DNA from: Nitrospirae bacterium GWC2_57_9
Lineage (GTDB): Bacteria > Nitrospirota > UBA9217
Length of the DNA stretch: 11,062 nucleotides
Direction: 5' to 3'
Assembly: GCA_001805085.1 (NCBI GenBank)
Contig: MHEA01000212.1
Coordinates: 318 to 11,379, forward strand
The notes beneath the pieces were generated by a model. It searched no databases, was not told where the DNA came from, and was given only the letters and a program-made list of their open reading frames with translations. The translations under genes were made by a program, and so were the position numbers. Shown here one piece after another: positions 5,817 to 10,286 of this stretch. The number at the start of each line of letters is the position of its first letter. Within the stretch, counting starts at the first letter, position 1.

Positions 5817-6791
5817 ATGGCATTTCAGAACGGGGACTACCCGGAAAAGGAACTGCTGCGTATGATCCGGAAATGGCTGCCCCGCGACCGGATACCGAGG
5901 CGCGTGCGCGTGAAGGACACCGCCGATTTTTTCCGTGTCGATTACGACGATGTGGTCTTCCTGAAGGGGGTCCCCTATCTGGTCCGTAATAACGAGCGGG
6001 AGGGGAGGTTCGGGCTCGAGGACGAGCAGAAGTTCTGGGTCAAACGGGCGCGCAACCTCCTGACCGGCGATGTCAAGATCCTGAAATGGGTCTTCAAGGA
6101 GCGTTTCGATGCAAAGATCGGGAGCCTTGTGTTCGAGTGCGTGCGGAGCCCCGAAAAAGAGGCGCGTATTCTGGAACTGGTCCGGGGCAGGCCCGATTTC
6201 ATGCAGGGCGAGACGGTCCCGGATTCTTCCGGGAACCAGCTCCGGGTCCTGGATTATATCACGGGGAAGACCCTGGGACAGCATACCCTCGAACTGGGCA
6301 GGAACCATGAGGATTTCTTCCATAATCATTTCCCGGCGCTGCTGGACGAGTTCCTCGGGGTCGTGGAGGCGATCCGTTTTCTCCATGAGAACAACGAGAA
6401 GCACGGCGACATCCGCAGGGACCACATCATCAAGGACAGCGAGACCGGGCGATACCGCTGGATCGATTTCGATTTCAACTACCGGCACGGCGAAAGCAGG
6501 TTCGGGTTCGACCTGTTCGGGCTGGGCAACGTGCTGCTGTTCATCACCGGCCGGGGAGATATCACGACCTACCGGCTGCTCCAGGAAAGTCCTGACCTGC
6601 TGGAGCGGCTGAGCGAGGACGACGTGAACATCGTGTTCCACAACCGGGTGAACAACCTGAAGAAGATATTCCCCTATATCCCGGAAAAGCTGAACAGGGT
6701 CTTGATGCATTTTTCCCTGAGCGCACCCCTTTACTACGAATACACCCGCGAACTGCTGGAAGACCTGGGAGAAGCGCGGGAGGACCTCTGA
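5817..6791 (+). CDS. Atypical protein-kinase-like protein
   Basis: 324-aa cytoplasmic protein with the core signatures of the kinase-like fold. The catalytic loop reads HGDIRRDHI (196-204), with Asp198 as presumed base, Arg200 where Lys is usual and His203 where Asn is usual. The metal loop is IDFDF (216-220), i.e. DFD instead of DFG. FDLFGLG (231-237) resembles helix F. The N-lobe (about 36-150) lacks an obvious glycine-rich loop; Lys90 or Lys94 in KILKWVFK may be the ATP lysine and Glu113 or Glu115 the helix C partner. It may phosphorylate a protein or small molecule, or be a pseudokinase. I start it at the ATG at 5817, preceded by GGGAGAG and an extended -10 promoter. It lies 109 bp upstream of a universal-stress-family gene in the same direction, so the two may act together. 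Its stop codon overlaps a 7-nt repeat array. Confidence 0.8.
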   Translation: MAFQNGDYPEKELLRMIRKWLPRDRIPRRVRVKDTADFFRVDYDDVVFLKGVPYLVRNNEREGRFGLEDEQKFWVKRARNLLTGDVKILKWVFKERFDAKIGSLVFECVRSPEKEARILELVRGRPDFMQGETVPDSSGNQLRVLDYITGKTLGQHTLELGRNHEDFFHNHFPALLDEFLGVVEAIRFLHENNEKHGDIRRDHIIKDSETGRYRWIDFDFNYRHGESRFGFDLFGLGNVLLFITGRGDITTYRLLQESPDLLERLSEDDVNIVFHNRVNNLKKIFPYIPEKLNRVLMHFSLSAPLYYEYTRELLEDLGEAREDL

Positions 6792-6854
6792 GTGCGGAAT
6801 GCGGAGTAACGAGTGCGGAGTTCGGAGTGCCGAGTAGCGGGATGCGGACAGCGT
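6790..6854 (+). repeat. 7-nt-period repeat array after the kinase-like gene
   Basis: Seven contiguous heptamers from 6790 to 6838 follow the consensus GAGTGCG (variants GAATGCG, GAGTAAC, GAGTTCG, GAGTGCC, GAGTAGC), then a worn end to about 6854. The first unit overlaps the stop codon of the kinase-like gene. CGGAGTTCGGAGTGC at 6816-6830 is identical over 15 bases to 1100-1114 at the end of the RND pump gene. Confidence 0.75.
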
Positions 6855-6900
6855 CACATCCCTGAACATGCTTTCTCCCAGAAAGAAAGGAGCCACATCC

Positions 6901-7374
6901 ATGAGCGCTGACGAATCACCGATCAAGGACAAACACCTGCTGATCGCCGTGGACGAGTCCGACAGCTCCCGCCGCGCGGTCCTCTATGTGGCCGATTTTC
7001 TCGGCGGGTTCCCGGGCTTCACCGTTACGCTCCTCCGGATTGTTCCGGCGCCGGAAAAGGACTTCTTCGACAACGCTGCCGAGCAGGACGCCTGGGTGGA
7101 GGAGAAGCTCACCGCCGCCAACAAGATGCTCGAGAACTACCGGCAGGTGCTGCTCCAGTCCGGCTTTCCCGAGGACAAGGTCCGCTACCGGGCCTGCATC
7201 GAACAGTCCCGGTCCTTTTCCGATGCTATCCTCGAGACCCGTTGCGATCTGACCTGCTGCACCATTGTCGTCGGAAGACACCATAAGTCCAGGACGGAGG
7301 AGTTCCTGTTCGGCAGCACGTCGAGCAAACTGATCCACGAGGCAAAGAACTGCGCGGTTTGGGTCGTCGAATAG
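6901..7374 (+). CDS. Universal stress protein family (UspA-like)
   Basis: 157-aa single-domain Usp protein with the Rossmann-like alpha/beta fold. It opens with the ATP-site strand HLLIAVDESDSSRRA (Asp18) and ends with the family motif VVGRHHKSRTEEFLFGSTSS. This follows the ATP-binding pattern G-2x-G-9x-G-S/T, but the second Gly is His (Gly125, His128, Gly138-Ser139), so ATP binding is likely but not certain. Usp proteins accumulate in stress or growth arrest and often bind ATP or partner kinases and transporters. I chose the ATG at 6901 because GAAAGGAG sits nine bases upstream; an in-frame ATG at 6868 has no ribosome site. It follows the kinase-like gene, and two hemerythrin genes come after it, giving a stress/oxygen neighbourhood. 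No terminator is clear in the 120-bp gap to the next gene. Confidence 0.9.
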   Translation: MSADESPIKDKHLLIAVDESDSSRRAVLYVADFLGGFPGFTVTLLRIVPAPEKDFFDNAAEQDAWVEEKLTAANKMLENYRQVLLQSGFPEDKVRYRACIEQSRSFSDAILETRCDLTCCTIVVGRHHKSRTEEFLFGSTSSKLIHEAKNCAVWVVE

Positions 7375-7494
7375 AGCCGACCGCCGCAGGGAAGAGACCT
7401 CCCGGCCTTATGATGCAGCTCATACCCGCTCCATTCCGCCCATGATATCCTTTCGACAGATGCAACAAACAGCAACGCCGAAAGGAGGCATTAC

Positions 7495-7926
7495 ATGCCG
7501 GTTCAATGGACCCCGGATCTTTCAACGAAGGTGGAGGCCATCGACGACCAGCATCGGGAGCTGTTCCGGCAGCTCGACCTGTTGCTGAAAGCGTGGCACG
7601 CGGGCAAGGGCCGCGACGAGGTCGAGAAAATCCTTCAGCTTCTCGATGATTATGTTTCCTATCATTTCCGCACCGAGGAACGGTTCATGGAGACCTACCG
7701 TTATTCAAGCACCGCGGCGCACAAAGCCCAGCACGCGGTGTTCACGGCAAGTTTCGGCAGGTTGAAGGACAGGTACTTCCGGAGCGGAGCTGACGCAAGC
7801 CTTATCGAGGAGACCAATGAACTCGTGGTGGACTGGTTCGTGAAGCACCTTCGGTACTCCGACAAGGCTTTGGGTCTCTTCCTCAAAATGAAGGTTCAAA
7901 CAGGGGTCGGACATGCCCTTCTTTGA
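7495..7926 (+). CDS. Bacteriohemerythrin (first copy)
   Basis: 143-aa single-domain bacteriohemerythrin, a four-helix bundle that binds O2 (or senses it, or stores iron) at a non-haem di-iron centre. All seven ligands are in place: His20 (DDQHREL), His57 and Glu61 (YHFRTEE), His76 and His80 (HKAQH), His118 and Asp123 (HLRYSD). The N-terminal Trp5 typical of the family is present. A strong ribosome site, AAAGGAGG, lies six bases before the ATG. The C-terminus runs about ten residues past the usual end (QTGVGHALL) and its stop codon overlaps the -35 box of the next gene. No signal peptide, so it is cytoplasmic. The second hemerythrin gene 81 bp downstream is a clear paralogue (both share YSST, HKAQH, LVVDW and YSD), so this is a tandem duplication. 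Confidence 0.95.
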   Translation: MPVQWTPDLSTKVEAIDDQHRELFRQLDLLLKAWHAGKGRDEVEKILQLLDDYVSYHFRTEERFMETYRYSSTAAHKAQHAVFTASFGRLKDRYFRSGADASLIEETNELVVDWFVKHLRYSDKALGLFLKMKVQTGVGHALL

Positions 7927-7952
7927 AAAGAACAGGTAAAATATGGTACAAT
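7923..7952 (+). promoter_or_regulatory. Sigma70-type promoter of the second hemerythrin gene
   Basis: TTGAAA (7923-7928), an 18-base spacer, and TACAAT (7947-7952) form a good promoter. The -35 box overlaps the TGA stop of the upstream gene, so the second hemerythrin can be made independently. Transcription would start near 7959, 50 nt before the ATG; AAGGAGATG is the ribosome site. Confidence 0.6.
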
Positions 7953-8007
7953 ATGCAACATGCTGTTTTTAATCAGCCCGGACCCCATAACGTAAGGAGA
8001 TGAACCA

Positions 8008-8421
8008 ATGTCGGCACAGATCCAGTGGAATGATGTTCTTGCTTCCGGCTCATCGGATATCGATACCCAACACAAGGAATTGTTCCAGCGCATCAATAGT
8101 CTGCTCGCAACATTCGATAAGGGCTCCTTCGACCGCCAGGAGGTCAGCAAGGTGATACAATTCCTGGCGGAGTATGTGGTCTTTCACTTCGGGAACGAAG
8201 AGAACTATATGACGAAATACGGTTATTCCAGCACCTCGCAGCATAAGGCGCAGCACGAACAATTCGTCAAAACCTTCGGCAAATTGAAAGAGCGCATGAT
8301 GCTGGAGGGTGTCAATCCTCAGCTTGCCGAGGAAACCAGGCAGCTGGTCGTGGACTGGCTGATCAACCACATCAAATATTCGGATCGCGCACTGGGCATG
8401 TTCCTCAAGCTGAAGATGTAG
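8008..8421 (+). CDS. Bacteriohemerythrin (second copy)
   Basis: 137-aa bacteriohemerythrin with the full di-iron ligand set: His22 (DTQHKEL), His60 and Glu64 (FHFGNEE), His79 and His83 (HKAQH), His121 and Asp126 (HIKYSD). Trp7 is in the usual N-terminal position. AAGGAGATG lies about eight bases upstream of the chosen ATG. It is a paralogue of the preceding gene and has its own promoter starting in the end of that gene, so the two copies may be expressed under different conditions. Its likely role is O2 binding or delivery, or protection of oxygen-sensitive enzymes, in a microaerobic or anaerobic cell. The upstream stress genes and the oxygen-tolerant class II ribonucleotide reductase further right would fit such a lifestyle. 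The length is normal and nothing is missing. Confidence 0.95.
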   Translation: MSAQIQWNDVLASGSSDIDTQHKELFQRINSLLATFDKGSFDRQEVSKVIQFLAEYVVFHFGNEENYMTKYGYSSTSQHKAQHEQFVKTFGKLKERMMLEGVNPQLAEETRQLVVDWLINHIKYSDRALGMFLKLKM

Positions 8422-8434
8422 CTGACCCGCCCCC

Positions 8435-8468
8435 GGAGCCGCTCAGCCGAACAGCGCTGCACGGCTCC
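8435..8468 (+). terminator. Hairpin after the second hemerythrin gene, possible terminator
   Basis: GGAGCCG (8435-8441) pairs with CGGCTCC (8462-8468) across a 20-nt loop, 13 bases after the stop codon. It is followed by TTCGC rather than a T-run, so intrinsic termination would be weak. Confidence 0.35.
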
Positions 8469-8522
8469 TTCGCATTCCGCTCGGTTTGTGCCCCGCCCCC
8501 GGCAGATAAAAGCCTCTCTGGT

Positions 8523-8772
8523 ATGAACAGGCGCCTGCACATACAGTTCTCGAACGTCATTCTGGGCCGCCTGTCGTCCGCGCTGGACCTCGTGACCTGG
8601 TTGGTGATGAATCATCACCGGCAGGTAACCTGTTTTGCTGTCAGGATCGCCGCCGAGATGAGCATGCGCGACGAGGACCGCAGCAACCTGGCGGTCGCGG
8701 CAGCGCTCCAGCGAGATCGACCTTCGCACCCCGGTGCAGATCCGTACCGCTATTGACGGCTTGCTGCAGTAA
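8523..8772 (+). pseudogene. Remnant of an HD-domain (HD-GYP/HDOD-like) protein
   Basis: The frame from 8523 encodes SALDLVTWLVMNHHRQVTCF followed by AVRIAAEMSMRDEDRSNLAV and AAAL. This resembles the first helices of HD-superfamily phosphohydrolase domains (ALDL...HHxRVA..AxxIAxxMxLxxEDxxxLxxAALLHDIG). The reading frame breaks exactly where HDIG should follow: it continues as QRDRPSHP and stops at 8756. The next frame then reads SSEIDLRTPVQIRTAIDGLL to a stop at 8770-8772, as if a frameshift or deletion had joined two distant parts. No ribosome site precedes it and the catalytic HD pair is absent. I infer a dead fragment of a signalling protein, perhaps a c-di-GMP phosphodiesterase. The match is from memory of the family, so confidence is limited. 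Confidence 0.4.
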
Positions 8773-8801
8773 GAAAAATCTGGCCGACCGGGCATTTTTT
8801 G

Positions 8802-8810
8802 TGCTAATAT
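8802..8810 (+). promoter_or_regulatory. Extended -10-like site
   Basis: TGCTAATAT has the TGn extension and a 5-of-6 match to the -10 hexamer; no -35 is visible. If used, transcription would begin near 8817 and run through about 450 nt of structured DNA to the XRE-type gene. Confidence 0.3.
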
Positions 8811-8889
8811 GTGACCCTGAATTCTGGAGTGAGCGCATTTTCCCCCGGATGCCTATACGAATCTTCACAAGCTGCCGGGAATGCGAATG

Positions 8890-8929
8890 CCTGCAGCAGT
8901 TGCCTATGCGAACCTTCGTTCGCTGCAGG
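8890..8929 (+). other. Hairpin with perfect 8-bp stem
   Basis: CCTGCAGC (8890-8897) and GCTGCAGG (8922-8929) pair perfectly around a 24-nt loop. The loop contains GCGAA, which could alternatively pair with TTCGC at 8919-8923. It is part of the repeat-rich region. Confidence 0.45.
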
Positions 8930-9120
8930 GAGCTTCAGTTCAGAGGGGAGCGCCCGGTCCCTGTACCGTCGCCTTCGCGTTCGTTTCCCGGATTGTTCCT
9001 GTCGCCGGCCCTCTCTGCTTGCAACAATCGCTCATCGCCAGAGGGATCTGCATAATTCCCGGGAACGCGGACCGCTATCCCGCGAGGCATCGGGAGTTTG
9101 AGCAGGCCCCTGCAGGATGT

Positions 9121-9151
9121 CGTATTCGCTCGCTGACGCGTACTCCGGAAT
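9121..9151 (+). repeat. 31-base direct repeat, copy 1
   Basis: Begins CGTATTCGCTCGCTGACGCG and ends TACTCCGGAAT. It differs at a single base from copy 2 at 9216-9246. The unit contains the self-complementary ACGCGT and ATTCCGGAAT-like end. Confidence 0.85.
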
Positions 9152-9196
9152 TGAGGCTCCCTGTCCGCAGAAGCGGGACTGCAGGGAACCTCGATT
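9149..9196 (+). other. Long imperfect hairpin between the direct repeats
   Basis: The left arm 9149-9168 (AATTGAGGCTCCCTGTCCGC) folds on the right arm 9173-9196 (starts GCGGGACTGCAGGG, ends AACCTCGATT), with a loop of about four bases, two mismatches and a small bulge. It is enclosed by the two copies of the 31-base direct repeat, like a small element with its flanks duplicated. Confidence 0.55.
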
Positions 9197-9215
9197 CCCA
9201 AGGTAAAAATATGAG

Positions 9216-9246
9216 CGTATTCGTTCGCTGACGCGTACTCCGGAAT
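9216..9246 (+). repeat. 31-base direct repeat, copy 2
   Basis: Same unit as at 9121-9151 with T for C at 9224; 95 bases separate the starts of the two copies. This copy ends 23 bases before the start codon of the XRE-type regulator and so occupies its probable control region. Confidence 0.85.
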
Positions 9247-9269
9247 CGCTCGAGGGAAGGTCGGGAAAA

Positions 9270-9707
9270 ATGAAAATAGCAGATATGATCAGGGAAGCTT
9301 TGGAGAAAAAGGGGTATCGCAACTTGAAGGAAGCCTCAAAGGCGCTCGGCATAAGTCCGGAGCTCCTCCGCGTGACCATCAACAAGGGTCACATGCCGAA
9401 GGACAGGACGCTCATCCAGATCGCGAATAAACTGGGTCTGGACCGGTCCGTCCTGATCCTGACCGCGCATCAGCAGAAGGTTCCCGCTGAAGTGAAGGGC
9501 TTTTTTCTTTCTCCCATTGAGACCAAAGCCAGGCGGGGAGGGAAGCGGATATTCCCTCTCTCCGAGGAACAATGTATCTACCTGGCCAGGATCCTGAACG
9601 GCGAGGAACTGCAGATGCTGAGGAAGTTCCGGCAGGTCACGGATGAAGCGAAGACGCAGATCATCGGGTTCGTCGATTATCAGTTTGCTACCAAGAAGGA
9701 CGCCTGA
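9270..9707 (+). CDS. XRE-type helix-turn-helix DNA-binding protein
   Basis: 145-aa protein. Residues about 4-62 form a Cro/C1-type helix-turn-helix domain (MIREALEKKGYRNLKEASKA, then LGISPELLRVTINKGHMPKD, RTLIQIANKLGLDRSVLIL); the recognition helix is probably SPELLRVTINKG. The C-terminal half (about 85-145) is not a domain I recognise; it is helical and charged, with FPLSEEQCIYLARILNGEEL and a final Lys-rich tail. It most likely regulates transcription, perhaps its own, since repeats crowd its upstream region. The ATG at 9270 is chosen; only GGGAAA lies upstream as a weak ribosome site, and the ATG at 9285 has none. Neighbours give no clue to the target: an HD remnant and repeats on the left, a gene-free stretch then nrdJ on the right. 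A phage or mobile-element origin is possible but unsupported. Confidence 0.8.
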   Translation: MKIADMIREALEKKGYRNLKEASKALGISPELLRVTINKGHMPKDRTLIQIANKLGLDRSVLILTAHQQKVPAEVKGFFLSPIETKARRGGKRIFPLSEEQCIYLARILNGEELQMLRKFRQVTDEAKTQIIGFVDYQFATKKDA

Positions 9708-9978
9708 CCACCCTGCATCGAGGGACCTTGTATCGCTGCCGTAGATGCTCGGGAACGCCCCCTGCATCATCTCGTCGTTTCCCGCGTCTGACGCAACTCA
9801 TGCTGTCCGGCTCGTCCTCCTGATCTAAAAACCAGACCTGTCCGCTCCTGATCCCACCATGCATGCCTGCATGACGTCCACAGGAGCGGCGATTGGCGCC
9901 GGTTTTCAAAGCTTGTTTTATTTCATCCTTGTTCCATGCGCTTTTTATCATAAAAAATCACAGGAACCGCATTAAATC
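9708..9978. other. Gene-free stretch between the XRE regulator and the nrdJ control region
   Basis: No convincing gene on either strand. It contains the hairpin at 9842-9889 and, just after it, a small GGCG-ATTGG-CGCC hairpin (9888-9900) followed by GGTTTTC, which might weakly terminate the XRE transcript. From about 9900 onward the DNA becomes AT-rich, leading into the nrdJ promoter. Confidence 0.5.
9842..9889 (+). other. Nested hairpin downstream of the XRE regulator
   Basis: CCGCTCCTG (9842-9850) and CAGGAGCGG (9881-9889) are perfect 9-base arms. Inside, ATGCA (9859-9863) pairs with TGCAT (9868-9872) around TGCC. It may be an RNA 3' end structure or a protein-binding palindrome; no T-run directly follows. 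Confidence 0.5.
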
Positions 9979-9994
9979 AGACTAAATATAGGGT
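9979..9994 (+). promoter_or_regulatory. NrdR box-like operator, upstream site
   Basis: The 16-mer AGACTAAATATAGGGT matches the NrdR box consensus ACACWATATATWGTGT at 13 of 16 positions. It lies exactly 32 bases upstream of a second such box, the three-helical-turn spacing known for NrdR box pairs. NrdR is the ATP/dATP-sensing repressor of ribonucleotide reductase genes. Confidence 0.6.
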
Positions 9995-10004
9995 GCAATT
10001 TGTC

Positions 10005-10034
10005 TTGACAACACAACATGTTGTGGTCTATACT
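10005..10034 (+). promoter_or_regulatory. Sigma70 promoter of nrdJ
   Basis: TTGACA (10005-10010, perfect -35), an 18-base spacer, and TATACT (10029-10034, 5 of 6). The transcript would start near 10041, giving an untranslated leader of about 245 nt before nrdJ. The spacer is occupied by a palindromic NrdR-like box, so repressor binding would block RNA polymerase. Confidence 0.8.
10011..10026 (+). promoter_or_regulatory. NrdR box-like operator inside the nrdJ promoter
   Basis: ACACAACATGTTGTGG contains a perfect 14-base palindrome (10012-10025) and matches the NrdR box consensus at 13 of 16 positions. It fills the spacer between the -35 and -10 boxes and is paired with the box at 9979-9994. 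Confidence 0.7.
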
Positions 10035-10145
10035 CCGCACAGTTTTGGAACAGGTACAGTTTTTTAGGCGGTCAATTCAATCCAGTTCACCTTTTTCGTC
10101 CAGACTCCTAAATCAAAAAGAAGAACACGACGGGCGGTAGTCCAC

Positions 10146-10220
10146 ATGATGCTTTGTTTGTGTTTCAAAAACTTCTGCAAACCCTGTTTTACCATCGAAA
10201 CAACGAGCGCCGGACAGTAA
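10146..10220 (+). CDS. Putative Cys-rich leader peptide of nrdJ
   Basis: A 24-codon open frame begins MMLCLCFKNFCKPCF and ends in SAGQ. Four of its first 14 residues are Cys (positions 4, 6, 11, 14), the last two as CKPC. A weak ribosome site, GGGCGG (10132-10137), precedes the ATG by eight bases. The stop codon lies four bases before the stem of a strong intrinsic terminator in the nrdJ leader, the arrangement expected of an attenuator peptide. It might sense Cys-tRNA supply through ribosome stalling at the Cys codons. A chance frame of this length is easy to obtain, so the case rests on position and Cys content together. The encoded peptide itself probably has no other function. Confidence 0.4.
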   Translation: MMLCLCFKNFCKPCFTIETTSAGQ

Positions 10221-10224
10221 TTTC

Positions 10225-10260
10225 ATTCAGGGCGGACCTGCCGCCCTGAATTTATTTTTT
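10225..10260 (+). terminator. Intrinsic terminator / attenuator in the nrdJ leader
   Basis: ATTCAGGGCGG (10225-10235), loop ACCTG and CCGCCCTGAAT (10241-10251) form a perfect 11-bp stem, followed by TTATTTTTT. It stands 26 bases before the nrdJ start codon and downstream of the nrdJ promoter, so it must be read through for nrdJ expression. GGGCGG at 10132-10137 could pair with CCGCCC at 10241-10246 as an antiterminator. If the nrdJ promoter is not at 10005, it could instead end some upstream transcript. Confidence 0.85.
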
Positions 10261-10286
10261 AAAGACTTTCATTCTGAGGAGGGGTT

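Larger units (their letters stand above)
8773..9269. other. Gene-free, repeat- and hairpin-rich region before the XRE regulator
   Basis: About 500 bases without a believable coding region; the open frames here have no ribosome site, unnatural composition and no family resemblance. It holds an extended -10-like site at 8802-8810, a hairpin at 8890-8929, short repeats such as GCCTATRCGAAYCTTC (8850-8865 and 8903-8918), a 31-base direct repeat in two copies and a long hairpin at 9149-9196. It could be a structured RNA, a small repeat element, or decayed DNA continuing from the HD remnant. Confidence 0.5.

Noticed and set aside
5539..5823. N-terminal extension of ScpA to 5823
   Set aside because: The 95 extra codons read through AT-rich, repeat and promoter DNA; the ScpA family begins at the ATG at 5538, which has a ribosome site upstream.
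5796..6932. Minus-strand open frame of 378 codons opposite the kinase-like gene
   Set aside because: The plus strand has recognisable kinase motifs, a ribosome site and an extended -10 promoter; the minus frame starts in the next gene and reads through the heptamer repeat array.
9121..9246. CRISPR array or integron attC site
   Set aside because: There are only two copies of the 31-mer, the start-to-start distance (95 bp) is too long for CRISPR, no cas gene or integrase is near, and the hairpin lacks the RYYYAAC/GTTRRRY ends of attC.
8753..9385. Several overlapping frames of 88-117 codons on both strands
   Set aside because: They translate the repeats (for example EYASASEYD-like text), lack ribosome sites and resemble no family; treated as noncoding.
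9688..9951. Minus-strand open frame starting MIKSAWNKDEIKQALKTG
   Set aside because: The first residues look protein-like, but there is no ribosome site, the rest is Arg/Gly-rich without family match, it covers a hairpin and overlaps the end of the XRE gene.
10035..10286. Cobalamin riboswitch in the nrdJ leader
   Set aside because: Expected for a B12-dependent enzyme, but I could not find the B12 box or the conserved GCCACTG-type core; a covariance model search of the leader would decide.
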